A DNA stretch of 52,433 nucleotides from Propionibacteriaceae bacterium (GTDB lineage Bacteria; Actinomycetota; Actinomycetes; Propionibacteriales; Propionibacteriaceae), in assembly GCA_905372155.1 (NCBI GenBank), contig CAJPNZ010000010.1, positions 1-52,433 on the forward strand, in the 5' to 3' direction. A model generated the notes under the pieces. That model had not been told where the DNA came from and did no database searches. It worked only from the letters and a program-made list of their open reading frames with translations. Below, piece by piece: positions 18,513 to 27,604 of this stretch. The translations under genes were made by a program, and so were the position numbers. How positions within the stretch are numbered: position 1 is the stretch's first letter; each line of letters starts with the position of its first letter.

Positions 18513-18525
18513 ACAACAGCCGATG

Positions 18526-18557
18526 AAAGGCCTGGCCCAGGTGTTGGCCAGGCCTTT
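18526..18557 (+). terminator. Terminator of dnaK operon
   Basis: A perfect 12-bp stem AAAGGCCTGGCC / GGCCAGGCCTTT with an 8-nt loop, 14 bp after the hspR stop. The A and T tracts at the stem ends make it usable on both strands. Confidence 0.85.
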
Positions 18558-18595
18558 CGCATTCTTGGTCACGGGTCCCCGGGGTGCGTGTGGGG

Positions 18596-18706
18596 TGGTT
18601 TCGACTCGACCTGCTCGCTGGCGCCAGCGGGTCGGCTCAACCAACTTCCGTCCCTACAAGCTGGTTGAGCCGGGCTGCGACGAAGGAACGGCCCGTGTCG
18701 AAACCA
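18596..18706. repeat. Intergenic repeat cluster C
   Basis: One reverse arm (18596-18642) and one forward arm (18663-18706) of the GGTTGAGCC/GTCGAAACC family, in reverse-then-forward order with a 20-bp gap. This is the outward-facing arrangement, unlike clusters A and B. It lies between hspR and the convergent alpha-glucosidase gene. Confidence 0.85.
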
Positions 18707-18724
18707 CCCTGCGAGGTGGGTGTT

Positions 18725-20341
18725 TCAGCGGAGACGGAGCCACACCGCCGCGTCGGTGGGAAGTTCCCCCGACAGTTCGGTGCTGGCCAGCAGCACCTCT
18801 CCCCCCGGTAGCGGAACAGGGGCGCCCGCCACGTTGACCAGCACCCGCACCTCGCCGTTGTCGAAGGCGACGACGTGCTCGTCCGCGTCCACCCAGGTGA
18901 GCTCACCCTCACCCAGCCCGAGTTCGCGGCGCAGCCGCAGGGCGTCGTGGTACATGCTCCAGGTCGAGCCCGGCACCCCGATCTGCCGGTCGGCCGCCAG
19001 GGAGGCGTACGAGTCCGGCTGCGGCAGCCAGGTCCGGCCGGTCGGGGAGAAACCCGCTCCGGGGGCGTCGCCGATCCACGGCAGCGGGATGCGGCAGCCG
19101 TCGCGTCCCACCTGGTCGCGTTCGGAACGGAACCAGATCGGGTCCTGGCGCTGATCGTCCGGGACGGCGGTGTGCTCCGGCAGCCCCAGTTCCTCACCCT
19201 GGTACAGGTACGCCGACCCGGGCAGCGCCAGCATCATCAACGTTGCTGCCCGGGCGCGTCTGATGCCCAGCGCGGCATCGGGCTGCGGGTCGGCGGCGGA
19301 GATGCCCTCGGTGTCGGAGGTGTCCTCGCGTGCCAGGCGGGTGGCGTGCCGGACCACGTCGTGGTTGCTGAGCACCCAGGTGGTGGGCGCCCCGACGGCG
19401 GCGTTCGCGGCCATCGTCTCCGCGATCACCCGGCGGTAGCTGGCGGCGTCCCACGCGGAGGACAGGAAGTCGAAGTTGAACGCCTGGTGCATCTCGTCGG
19501 GGCGTACGTAGCGGGCCAGGCGGTCCGGGGCGGGAATCCACGCCTCGGCCACCAGCACCCGGTCACCGTCGTATTCTTCGAGGACCTTCCGCCAGCGGCG
19601 GTAGACGTCGTGTACCCCGTCCTGGTCCCACATCGGACCCAGGTTGAAGTTGCCCTGTCTGGTGTGTTCCTCCGCATCGGGCAGGCCGTCGGCCTTCACC
19701 AGGGAGTGCGCCACGTCCACGCGGAAACCGTCGACCCCGAGGTCGAGCCAGTGCCGCAGGATGTCGTCGAAACCCTCCTTGACCAGGTCGGAATTCCAGT
19801 CGAGGTCGGGCTGGTGGACGTCGAACAGGTGGAGGTACCACTGCTCCGGGGTGCCGTCGGGGCGCCTCAACCGCGACCACCCCTCACCGCCGAACAGCGA
19901 CCGCCAGTTGTTCGGAGGCAGCTCACCGCTGGGGCCCCTGCCGTCGCGGATCAGGTAGCGCTGCCGCTCCGGGGCGCCGGGTTCGGCCGCGATCGCGGCT
20001 TGGAACCACTCGTGGGCGTCCGAGGTGTGGTTCGGCACCAGGTCGATGACCACCCTCAACCCCAGCGCGTGGGCCTCCTCGATCAGCCGGTGGGCGTCGG
20101 TGGTGGCACCGAACAGCGGATCGACCTGACGGTAGTCGGCGACGTCGTAGCCGGCGTCGGCCATGGGGGAGCGGTAGAACGGGCTCAGCCACACCGCGTC
20201 CACGCCGAGTTCCTTGAGGTAGGGAAGCTTCGAGATCACGCCCGGCAGGTCGCCGTAGCCGTCGCCGTCGCTGTCGGCGAAGGAACGAGGATATATCTGG
20301 TAGATGACGGCGGAGCGCCACCACTCGTGGTTGTCTGTCAT
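18725..20341 (-). CDS. GH13 alpha-glucosidase / oligo-1,6-glucosidase family
   Basis: A 538-residue cytoplasmic GH13 enzyme that hydrolyses short alpha-glucosides. N-terminal IYQIYPRSFADSDGDGYGDL is the oligo-glucosidase signature. The catalytic triad is visible: nucleophile Asp209 in GFRVDVAHSL, acid/base Glu266 in VLVAEAW, and Asp328 in SNHD. The start ATG overlaps the lacI stop (ATGA), so the repressor and enzyme are co-translated. Context with malEFG argues for maltose or maltodextrin; exact linkage preference (1,4 or 1,6) is not readable. Confidence 0.93.
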   Translation of the reverse strand: MTDNHEWWRSAVIYQIYPRSFADSDGDGYGDLPGVISKLPYLKELGVDAVWLSPFYRSPMADAGYDVADYRQVDPLFGATTDAHRLIEEAHALGLRVVIDLVPNHTSDAHEWFQAAIAAEPGAPERQRYLIRDGRGPSGELPPNNWRSLFGGEGWSRLRRPDGTPEQWYLHLFDVHQPDLDWNSDLVKEGFDDILRHWLDLGVDGFRVDVAHSLVKADGLPDAEEHTRQGNFNLGPMWDQDGVHDVYRRWRKVLEEYDGDRVLVAEAWIPAPDRLARYVRPDEMHQAFNFDFLSSAWDAASYRRVIAETMAANAAVGAPTTWVLSNHDVVRHATRLAREDTSDTEGISAADPQPDAALGIRRARAATLMMLALPGSAYLYQGEELGLPEHTAVPDDQRQDPIWFRSERDQVGRDGCRIPLPWIGDAPGAGFSPTGRTWLPQPDSYASLAADRQIGVPGSTWSMYHDALRLRRELGLGEGELTWVDADEHVVAFDNGEVRVLVNVAGAPVPLPGGEVLLASTELSGELPTDAAVWLRLR

Positions 20342-21321
20342 GTTCTGGGTCCTGTCGATTGACGGATGATCAGGTCGGGCCGGAAAACCAGCTCCGTGCC
20401 GTCGGGGGTGTTGCCGTCCATTGCCCGCACCAGCCCCGAGACGGCCGCCTCGCACATGGCCTGGACGGGCTGGCGTACGGTGGTCAGCGCGGGATTGGTG
20501 AATGCCATCAACGGGGAGTCATCGAAACCTATCACGGAGAGGTCCTCCGGGACCCGGAGCCCGCGGGAGTGGGCCTCGCGAATCACTCCGAGGGCCATCA
20601 GGTCGGAGCCGCAGATGATGGCGGTGTGCCCGGTCGCCAGCAGTCTCGCCGCCGCGACCTGGCCGCCCTCCGGGGTGAAGATGGTGCGTTCGATGCTGTC
20701 CTTCCCGAAACCGAGTTTCAGGAAGGCCGACGACTTGCGCTGGGTGGGCAGGAAACGGGCCGGCCCGACGGCGAGTCCGATGCGTTCGTGCCCCAGCGAC
20801 CTCAGATGGGCGACGGATGCGGCGACGGCTTCGGCGTCGGAACAGTTCACGAAGGCTGAGGCGAGTTTCGTGGTGTGGCCGTTGATGAAGATCGTCGGTA
20901 TCCCGGCCTCCGCCAGTCGCAGGTAGGGGGTGAGGTCGGCCTCGGTGTCGGCGGCGGCACCTGATATGGAAACCACGCCGTCGACCCCCAGATCCAGGAG
21001 CGTCGCGATGCAGGAGGGTTCATCCGCGCCCAGCGGGCCGGCTGCGACGATCGCAGTTCGGTGGACGGGCTGGAACAGGGCGTCCAGGCGCTCCGCGAGG
21101 GCGGGGAAGGAGGGGTTCGACAGCTCCGGCACGATCACCCCCACCACGCCGGTGCGTTGCTGAAACTTTTCGCGATCGTAGCCGAGATCGGCCATGGCCT
21201 GGAGCACCGCTTGGCGCGTGTTCTCCCGGATCCCGGGTTTGCCGTTGAGCACCCGGGAGACCGTGGAGACGGATACGCCGGCGCTGGCGGCCAGGTCCGA
21301 CATCCGTGGTCGCGTGCCCAT
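20338..21321 (-). CDS. LacI family transcriptional regulator
   Basis: A 327-residue LacI/GalR repressor with the N-terminal HTH MSDLAASAGVSVSTVSRVLN (residues 7-26), hinge, and a periplasmic-binding-protein-like sugar domain (VGVIVPELSNPSFP...). A strong GGAGGTAAGG precedes the ATG. The gene is divergent from malE and coupled to the alpha-glucosidase, so it most likely represses both units until a maltodextrin-type inducer binds. The inducer is inferred from context. Confidence 0.95.
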   Translation of the reverse strand: MGTRPRMSDLAASAGVSVSTVSRVLNGKPGIRENTRQAVLQAMADLGYDREKFQQRTGVVGVIVPELSNPSFPALAERLDALFQPVHRTAIVAAGPLGADEPSCIATLLDLGVDGVVSISGAAADTEADLTPYLRLAEAGIPTIFINGHTTKLASAFVNCSDAEAVAASVAHLRSLGHERIGLAVGPARFLPTQRKSSAFLKLGFGKDSIERTIFTPEGGQVAAARLLATGHTAIICGSDLMALGVIREAHSRGLRVPEDLSVIGFDDSPLMAFTNPALTTVRQPVQAMCEAAVSGLVRAMDGNTPDGTELVFRPDLIIRQSTGPRT

Positions 21322-21475
21322 CCTTACCTCCGTGGTCAGTCTGTCTGCCGAACGTTATCAAATTGTGGCCAAAATTTTTTGAAAAATTGCTGCAATCATG
21401 CAGAAATTTTGTTAGCGTCTGAGTAGCAGAACCATGGGTCGGCGTTGAGGCCGGCCCGCAGAACAGGAGAACCAC
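21322..21475. promoter_or_regulatory. Divergent lacI/malE control region
   Basis: This AT-rich spacer holds overlapping symmetric sites: ATTGC-T-GCAAT (21386-21396), CTGCA/TGCAG (21390-21403), and the outer pair CAAAATTT/AAATTTTG (21370-21377 and 21404-21411). The first two have the size of LacI-family operators. GATAAC on the minus strand near 21355 could serve lacI, and TTAGCG near 21412 malE. AGGAG before malE is clear. Confidence 0.6.
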
Positions 21476-22693
21476 ATGAGCAAGCGCCTGCTCGCCCTGG
21501 CGGCCACCGGCTTGGTCTTCGCCCTGACCGCCTGCGGCTCCGCAAGCAACACCCCGTCGAACAGTTCCTCCGGTGCCGCGGGCAGTGCCCAGGCCTCCGG
21601 AACCCTCACCGTATGGACCGACGAGACCCGCATCGAGGGCTTCAAGGCCATCGGGGAGTCCTTCCAGAAGGCCAGCGGGGTCAAACTGGAGGTGGTGCAG
21701 AAACCCACCGATGACGTTCGCACGGACTTCATCTCCCAGGCCCCCTCCGGGGCCGGTCCCGACCTGATCGTCGGCGCCAACGACTGGGTCGGCAGCCTGG
21801 TCAAGAACGGCGTCGTCGCGCCCGTCGAACTCGGCGACAAGGCCGCCGGTTTCTCCGATGCAGCCAAGAAGGCCTTCACCAGCGGCGGCACCCTCTACGG
21901 CGTTCCCTACGCGGTGGAGAACGTAGCCCTGGTGCGCAACAACAACCTCGCCAAGGAAACCCCCGCCACCTTCGACGAGCTCATCGCCCAGGGCAAGCAG
22001 CTCACCCCGGACCATCCCGTTCTGATCCAGCAGGGCGACAAGGGCGACGCCTACCACCTGTACCCGGTGCAGAGCTCCTTCGGGGCTCCGTTGTTCAAGC
22101 CCGACACCACAGAGATCGGCATGAAGGGCGAGGCCGGCGAGAAGTTCGCCGCCTACATCAAGAAGCTCACCGATGAGGGTGTGCTGTCCGAGTCCATCGG
22201 CGGGGATCAGGCCAAGCAGGCCTTCCTCGACGGCAAGTCCCCCTACATCATCACCGGCCCCTGGTGGACCGGCGAGTTCACCAAGGCCGGGCTCGACATC
22301 TCGGTGCTGCCCGTGCCCTCCGCGGGTGGCCAGCCGTCCGCCCCGTTCATCGGGGTGCAGGGCGTCTACCTGTCGTCGTACTCCAAGAATGCGCTGCTGG
22401 CCAACCAGTTCCTCGACTACATGGCCGGTGACGAGGCACAGAAGATCCTGCAGGAGAAGGGCGGGCGCCTGCCCGCGCTGAAGTCCGCCGCGGCGGCCGT
22501 CACCGACCCGGTCCTCAAGGGCTTCGAGGCCGCCGGTGAGAGCGGTCAGGCCCTGCCCGCCACCATCACCACCATGGACGCCGTCTGGAGTCACTGGGGC
22601 TCCGCCGAGCTCAGCATTCTCCGCGGGGAGGACCCCGTCGCCACCTGGCAGCAGATGATCGCCAACGTCGAGGACGCGCTCGCCAAGGACTGA
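21476..22693 (+). CDS. malE: Maltodextrin-type ABC transporter substrate-binding lipoprotein
   Basis: A 405-residue family 1 extracellular solute-binding protein with a lipoprotein signal and lipobox LTAC (Cys20). The mature part resembles maltose/maltodextrin-binding proteins (TLTVWTDETRIEGFKAIGES, GPDLIVGANDWVGSLVKNG, YGVPYAVENVALVRNN). It captures sugar outside and hands it to the permeases encoded next. AGGAGAACCAC precedes the ATG. A strong hairpin follows the stop. Confidence 0.93.
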   Translation: MSKRLLALAATGLVFALTACGSASNTPSNSSSGAAGSAQASGTLTVWTDETRIEGFKAIGESFQKASGVKLEVVQKPTDDVRTDFISQAPSGAGPDLIVGANDWVGSLVKNGVVAPVELGDKAAGFSDAAKKAFTSGGTLYGVPYAVENVALVRNNNLAKETPATFDELIAQGKQLTPDHPVLIQQGDKGDAYHLYPVQSSFGAPLFKPDTTEIGMKGEAGEKFAAYIKKLTDEGVLSESIGGDQAKQAFLDGKSPYIITGPWWTGEFTKAGLDISVLPVPSAGGQPSAPFIGVQGVYLSSYSKNALLANQFLDYMAGDEAQKILQEKGGRLPALKSAAAAVTDPVLKGFEAAGESGQALPATITTMDAVWSHWGSAELSILRGEDPVATWQQMIANVEDALAKD

Positions 22694-22701
22694 TCGGTGT
22701 T

Positions 22702-22732
22702 CCACGCGGGGGCGCTCCGGGCCCCCGCGTGG
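22702..22732 (+). terminator. Hairpin between malE and malF
   Basis: A perfect 12-bp stem, CCACGCGGGGGC / GCCCCCGCGTGG, with a 7-nt loop and no T tract, 8 bp after the malE stop. It probably acts as a partial terminator or mRNA-stabilising block, giving more binding protein than permease. Confidence 0.75.
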
Positions 22733-22751
22733 TTTCCGGTCCGGGAACAAC

Positions 22752-24323
22752 ATGAAACAACGAACCGACCCAGCAGAAACGCGGCTGTCCCACGCCCGCG
22801 ATTACACGCGCCCCGGTTTCTACGCGAAGCTGGTCCTGATGGCCCTGGTCAACGCCTTCGGGCTCTACGGCATCATGGTTTCGATTCCCCAGCAGCAGTG
22901 GCTCGTGCTGGGGTTCCTCGCCGTGACGCTCCTCGTCGCCGACTACGTCTACTTCTCCAAGCGGGCGATCCCCGCCAAGTACCTACTGCCCGGCCTGCTC
23001 TTCCTGCTCGTCTACCAGGTCTACGTGATGGGCTCGACGGCCTGGGTGGCGTTCACCAACTACGGTGACGGCCACAACGACTCCAAGCAATCGGCCATCA
23101 CCCAGATCCTCAAAACCTCCGACCGGAGGGTCGAGGACACCGCCACCTACCCCGTGACCGTCGTCGAGAAGGACGGGGAGCTGGGATTCGCGGTGGTGCG
23201 CGACGGAAAAGCCGAGGTCGGAACCCAGAACACCCCCCTCGCGGAGGCACAGGGAGCTGTACTCGCCGGCACCAAGGTGACGGAGGTGCCCGGGTGGAAC
23301 GTGCTGTCGCCGCCTGACGTGCAGGCCCGGCAACGGGAGGTGCTGGCGCTCAGGGTCAATCTCAGCGACGACCCCACCCAGGGGTGGTTGCGCACCGACA
23401 ACGCGTCCTTCGCCTACGTCGCGAAGTCGGCGTTGACCCACGACGCCGCGGCCGACACCTTCACCGACCCGGACGGGAAGATCTACCACGCCGACGAGTC
23501 CGTGGGAGCCTACGTCGCCAGCGACGGATCGCAGCTCACCCCGGGCTGGCGGGTGTTCGTCGGGACCAAGAACTTCACCGAGGTCTTCAACGACTCGCGG
23601 TTGACGGGCCCCTTCCTCAGCATCATGGCCTGGACCTTCGCCTTCGCGATCCTGTCCGTGCTCACCACATTTGCGCTCGGGCTTGCCCTGGCCGTGATCT
23701 ACAACGACAAACGGGTCAGGGGACGCACCTTCTACCGCGCGATCTTCCTGCTGCCCTACGCCTTCCCCGCGTTCCTGGCGGCGCTGACCTGGAAGGGCAT
23801 GCTCAACCGGGAGTTCGGGATCATCAACCAGATGCTGGGCGGGACCGACATCGCGTGGCTGTCCGACGGGAACCTGGCGAAACTCGCGATCCTGGGGGTC
23901 AACCTGTGGCTCGGATTCCCGTACATGTTCCTGGTCAGCACCGGGGCGTTGCAGGCCATCCCGGCCGAGCTGACCGAGGCGGCCATCATGGACGGTGCGG
24001 GGGCGTGGCGGCGATTCCGCAGCGTCACGCTGCCGATGCTCATGGTCTCCCTCGCGCCGCTGCTGATCGCCTGTTTCGCGTTCAACTTCAACAACTTCTC
24101 CCTGATCTACATGCTTACCGGCGGCGGCCCGAACTATTCCGGTGCCCCGGTGCTGATCGGTGAGACCGACATCCTGATCTCGATGGTCTACTCCATCGCC
24201 TTCGAGTCGGGAGGCAAGCAGTACGGCCTGGCGTCCGCGTTGTCCCTGCTCATCTTCGTGGTGGTCGGGGTTATCGCCTGGCTCGGATTCCGGCAGACCC
24301 GCAAGCTCGAGGAGATCATGTGA
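22752..24323 (+). CDS. malF: Maltodextrin-type ABC transporter permease MalF
   Basis: A 523-residue permease, long for the family. Three N-terminal helices (to about residue 95) are followed by a large extracytoplasmic domain of about 170 residues, comparable to the MalF P2 loop of enterobacteria that contacts the binding protein. The transport core carries the EAA loop ELTEAAIMDGAGAWRRFRSV that docks on the ATPase. No ATPase gene lies nearby, so a shared MsiK-type ATPase is likely. The stop overlaps the malG start. Confidence 0.93.
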   Translation: MKQRTDPAETRLSHARDYTRPGFYAKLVLMALVNAFGLYGIMVSIPQQQWLVLGFLAVTLLVADYVYFSKRAIPAKYLLPGLLFLLVYQVYVMGSTAWVAFTNYGDGHNDSKQSAITQILKTSDRRVEDTATYPVTVVEKDGELGFAVVRDGKAEVGTQNTPLAEAQGAVLAGTKVTEVPGWNVLSPPDVQARQREVLALRVNLSDDPTQGWLRTDNASFAYVAKSALTHDAAADTFTDPDGKIYHADESVGAYVASDGSQLTPGWRVFVGTKNFTEVFNDSRLTGPFLSIMAWTFAFAILSVLTTFALGLALAVIYNDKRVRGRTFYRAIFLLPYAFPAFLAALTWKGMLNREFGIINQMLGGTDIAWLSDGNLAKLAILGVNLWLGFPYMFLVSTGALQAIPAELTEAAIMDGAGAWRRFRSVTLPMLMVSLAPLLIACFAFNFNNFSLIYMLTGGGPNYSGAPVLIGETDILISMVYSIAFESGGKQYGLASALSLLIFVVVGVIAWLGFRQTRKLEEIM

Positions 24324-25189
24324 TGAACGACAACGTCACCCTCAAGGGCGCCCGCTGGTGGAAGGAAGTGGGCTGGAAGCACATCCTCGCGGTGATCCTG
24401 ATGATCTACTGCATCTTCCCGCTGCTCTACGTGCTGTCGGCCTCGCTCAACCCGGGAGGCACGATCAGCGGTTCCAGCGAGCTGTTCCGCAAGGTCTCTA
24501 CGGAGAACTACGCCACGCTGTTCGGCACCAATTTCCCGCGCTGGATGCTGCAGTCGTTCGTGGTCAGCACCACGACCGCGATCGGCACGGTGCTGATGGC
24601 CGCGTCCGCGGCTTACGCGTTCAGCCGCTACCGGTTCACGGGGCGTCGTGGCGGGCTCACGGCCCTCATGCTGGTCCAGATGTTCCCGCAGATGCTGGCC
24701 TTCGTCGCGATCTTCCTGCTGCTGCTGATGCTGCGCGATATCTACCCGGTGCTAGGGCTCAACTCGGCCCTCGGGTTGATCGCCGTCTACCTCGGAGGGG
24801 CGCTCGGCGGCAACACGTTCCTGATCTACGGGTTCTTCAACACCATCCCGAAGGAACTGGACGAGGCGGCCCGCATCGACGGCGCCACCCACGCCCAGAT
24901 CTTCTGGGGGGTCATCATGCGGCTGGTGACCCCGATCCTCGTTGTCGTCGGCCTGCTGTCCTTCGTCGGCAGCTACGGCGAGTTCATCCTCGCCAAGGTC
25001 GTGCTGCAGAGGCCGGAGGACTACACCCTGGCGGTCGGCATGTACGTGTGGGCATCCGACGAACGAAACGCCCCGTGGTCGCTGTTCGCGGCGGGCGCGG
25101 TGGTCGCGGCCATCCCGATCATCCTGTTGTTCATGTACCTGCAGAAGTACATCGTCGCCGGACTGACCGCGGGCGCGGTCAAGGGCTGA
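24323..25189 (+). CDS. malG: Maltodextrin-type ABC transporter permease MalG
   Basis: A 288-residue inner-membrane permease with six helices and the EAA loop ELDEAARIDGATHAQIFWGV. It ends IVAGLTAGAVKG, the conserved MalG C-terminus. I chose ATG 24323, which shares its A with the malF TGA and has GAGGAG (24309-24314) 8 nt upstream; GTG 24320 is possible. It pairs with MalF to form the channel. Confidence 0.95.
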   Translation: MNDNVTLKGARWWKEVGWKHILAVILMIYCIFPLLYVLSASLNPGGTISGSSELFRKVSTENYATLFGTNFPRWMLQSFVVSTTTAIGTVLMAASAAYAFSRYRFTGRRGGLTALMLVQMFPQMLAFVAIFLLLLMLRDIYPVLGLNSALGLIAVYLGGALGGNTFLIYGFFNTIPKELDEAARIDGATHAQIFWGVIMRLVTPILVVVGLLSFVGSYGEFILAKVVLQRPEDYTLAVGMYVWASDERNAPWSLFAAGAVVAAIPIILLFMYLQKYIVAGLTAGAVKG

Positions 25190-25215
25190 GGGTCCGGGAG
25201 ATCCCGCCCGGGCTC

Positions 25216-25254
25216 GCATCGGCGGGGACCGACTTCATCGGTCCCCGCCGATGC
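25216..25254 (+). terminator. Terminator of malEFG operon
   Basis: A 17-bp perfect stem (25216-25232 with 25238-25254) and a 5-nt loop, 26 bp after the malG stop. It is immediately followed by the promoter of the next gene. Confidence 0.85.
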
Positions 25255-25262
25255 GCTGTCTG

Positions 25263-25274
25263 TAGGGTGAGGGC
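25263..25274 (+). promoter_or_regulatory. Leaderless -10 box of M20 peptidase gene
   Basis: TAGGGT (25263-25268), 6 nt, then ATG. GAGGG lies in the 6-nt gap, too close to serve as a ribosome site. Confidence 0.45.
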
Positions 25275-26603
25275 ATGACCAATCTCGCCTGGAACGTCGA
25301 GAGGGTGCTGCCCTCCGCCATCGCCGACCTGCACAGACTCATCTCCATCCCCTCGATCTCCTCGATGCCGGAACACGACGCTGACGTCGCCGCCTGCGCC
25401 GATGCGGTCTCCGGGTTGTTCCGGGATCTCGGGGCCTCGGAGGTGAAGCTCCTCGATGGCGGCGGGAAACCGGCGGTGTGGGCGAACTTTCCCGGGCCGG
25501 AGGGGTCGCCGACGGTGCTGCTGTACGCCCACTACGACGTCCAGCCCACCGGCGACGCCGACGCCTGGACCTCCCCGGCGTTCGAACCGACGGAACGCGA
25601 CGGCAGGCTGTACGCGCGCGGATCGGCCGACGACAAGGGCGGGGTCGCGCTGCACCTGGCGGCGCTGCGGGTCTTCAACGGCAAACCGCCGGTCGGGGTG
25701 AAGGTGTTCATCGAGGGCGAGGAGGAGGTCGGGTCGCCGACCATGCCGACGCTGCTCGACCGGTACCGCGACGAACTGGCCGCCGACGTCTACGTCGTCG
25801 CCGACTCCGTCAACTGGGAGGTCGGCAAGCCGTCGCTCACCACGTCGCTGCGAGGTGTCGCGGACTGCCAGGTCACCGTATCCACCCTGGCGGAGGGGCT
25901 GCACTCGGGGCAGTTCGGCGGGGTGGTGCCGGACGCATTGACCGCGCTGTGCCGGCTGCTGGCCACCCTGCACGACGAAGCCGGAAACGTCGCGATCGAG
26001 GGCCTCGTCACCGGAACCGCTCCCGACCTCGACTACCCCGAGGATCGGCTGCTGGAGGAAACCGGGCTGCTCGAGGGGGTGTCGCAGATCGGCGACGGGT
26101 CGGTGGTGGAACGGATGTGGTTCAAGCCCGCGGCCTCCGTGCTGGCCATCGATGCCACCCCCGTCGCGAAGGCCTCCAACACCCTGATTCCGTCGGCCCG
26201 CGCGAAGGTGAGTGTGCGCCTGGTGCCCGGCCAGGACCCCGCTGCCGCCGCGAAGGCCCTGGAGGATCACCTGCGCAGGAACGCGCCCTGGGGCGCGCAC
26301 GTCGATGTCGTGGCGGGGCAGTGTGGAGCGCCCGGCCGGATCACCCTCGAAGGGGAACGAGCCGAGGCCGCGAAGACCGCTTTCCGGGAGGCATTCGGGG
26401 TTGATGCGGTGGAGATCGGCTGCGGGGGATCGATCCCGATCGTCGCCGAGTTCGCCGACCGCAATCCCGGAGCCCTGGTGCTGGTGACCGCTGTCACCGA
26501 CCCGAACTCGCGGATGCACGGCATCGACGAGTCGCTGGACCTCGGCGACTTCGCCAAGGCGGCCCTGGCGGAAACCCTGCTGCTGAACAACCTCGCGGGT
26601 TGA
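25275..26603 (+). CDS. M20 family dipeptidase
   Basis: A 442-residue zinc metallopeptidase of the M20 family (carnosinase/CNDP-like), likely cytoplasmic and acting on dipeptides. Metal-site motifs in order: LLYAHYDVQP, YARGSADDKGGVALHL with the bridging Asp, and EGEEEVGSP with the general-base Glu. A lid domain in the middle contains LHSGQFGGVVPDALTALC. The C-terminal HGIDESLDL brings the last His. It stands as a single gene between a terminator and a palindromic element. Confidence 0.94.
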   Translation: MTNLAWNVERVLPSAIADLHRLISIPSISSMPEHDADVAACADAVSGLFRDLGASEVKLLDGGGKPAVWANFPGPEGSPTVLLYAHYDVQPTGDADAWTSPAFEPTERDGRLYARGSADDKGGVALHLAALRVFNGKPPVGVKVFIEGEEEVGSPTMPTLLDRYRDELAADVYVVADSVNWEVGKPSLTTSLRGVADCQVTVSTLAEGLHSGQFGGVVPDALTALCRLLATLHDEAGNVAIEGLVTGTAPDLDYPEDRLLEETGLLEGVSQIGDGSVVERMWFKPAASVLAIDATPVAKASNTLIPSARAKVSVRLVPGQDPAAAAKALEDHLRRNAPWGAHVDVVAGQCGAPGRITLEGERAEAAKTAFREAFGVDAVEIGCGGSIPIVAEFADRNPGALVLVTAVTDPNSRMHGIDESLDLGDFAKAALAETLLLNNLAG

Positions 26604-26613
26604 TCCGACACAG

Positions 26614-26688
26614 CCCGGTTACGCAGCACTCAACTCATAATTTCGGCCCCTGCGGGGAATTTTCCGGGTTGAGTGCTGCGCAACCGGG
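26614..26688. repeat. Palindromic element 1 flanking the DUF559 gene
   Basis: A 75-bp hairpin. The 21-nt arms CCCGGTTaCGCAGCACTCAAC and its complement (26668-26688) differ at one position. The inner part contains CCCC-TGC-GGGG. It is closely similar, and in the same orientation, to 27605-27675. Confidence 0.9.
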
Positions 26689-26697
26689 TTTCGTCTT

Positions 26698-27534
26698 TCA
26701 TCTCAACCGTGCCAGCGCCCGCTTCGTCTCGGGAACCAGGCGATCCAAGCTCTGGGTGGTGAAGCGCAGAATGGTCCAACCGCCCAGTACCAGGCGATTC
26801 TGCCGGACGCGGTCCGCGACGAAACCGAGGTGGTTACCGTGGTGCTGCCAACCATCCATTTCCAAGGCGAGCCGGGCGCCCGGGAAAGCGATGTCAAGGA
26901 AATGGACCAAACCATCCAGCAGCACCCGGTGATTCGTCCTCCAGCCCTTCAAACCGGCTCGCCGGAGTCGCTGATGGGCCTCGAGTTCCAAGGGAGACCA
27001 AGGGTTGTCCCTCGCGGCTGACAGCAGGACGTTGCGGACGAGGTTTCCCGAGGCTCGGGGTATCTGCTCCAGGGTGGTTCGGGTGCGCGCCACAGTGGTC
27101 ACTCCGCGTCGCAATGCCTCACACATGGGATTGGCGTCCCCGCCGTCAAGCATTCCGAGCACCGACAACTCAGGGGTGACGACTCTCGTGTCGCCCAGCT
27201 CTTCCGTGAGTGAGGCCGGGATCCTCAGACGCCTGCACCTGATCCAGGGCGGGGGGTTCCGAGGCGGAGGGGAGGCCAATTCCACCCGGTCAGGTTTGAG
27301 CTCCGGCCACCATGTGAGGGCCGCGGCCGTGGCTCCGACCAGAATCGCTCTGGGATTCCAGGAAACGGCGGCTCTGACCAGCAGGAGGAAGTCGGGTTCT
27401 TGGTTCGCCCAGCAGGAGACCCCGTGCAGGAGCGGGGTGAGTTGACCGGAGCGAATGAGATGGTCGATGTGATTACGAAGATGCGGGTGGTCTCTGCGCG
27501 CCACTATGGGCAGATGAGCCAGTGGGGATTTCAT
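26698..27534 (-). CDS. DUF559 (Vsr-like) endonuclease-domain protein
   Basis: A 278-residue protein. The C-terminal DUF559 domain (about residues 180-278) has a PD-(D/E)XK-type layout: Glu184 in PLELEAHQRL, Asp214 in HFLDIAFPG, Glu225 and Asp227 in LALEMDGWQHHG, then DRVRQNRLVLGGWTILRFT. The N-terminal half resembles the AbiEi-type winged-helix region common in these actinobacterial proteins (HLIRSGQLTPLLHGV). The gene lies alone, enclosed by two copies of the same hairpin. Its role (repair, defence or mobility) is unknown; DUF559 genes are usually multicopy in actinobacteria. Confidence 0.85.
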   Translation of the reverse strand: MKSPLAHLPIVARRDHPHLRNHIDHLIRSGQLTPLLHGVSCWANQEPDFLLLVRAAVSWNPRAILVGATAAALTWWPELKPDRVELASPPPRNPPPWIRCRRLRIPASLTEELGDTRVVTPELSVLGMLDGGDANPMCEALRRGVTTVARTRTTLEQIPRASGNLVRNVLLSAARDNPWSPLELEAHQRLRRAGLKGWRTNHRVLLDGLVHFLDIAFPGARLALEMDGWQHHGNHLGFVADRVRQNRLVLGGWTILRFTTQSLDRLVPETKRALARLR

Positions 27535-27604
27535 ACTCTCACCATGGGAACGGCAGAACCGTCACCCATCGTTTTCCACAGGACGGCTCTACTTCGCGAA
27601 CCCC

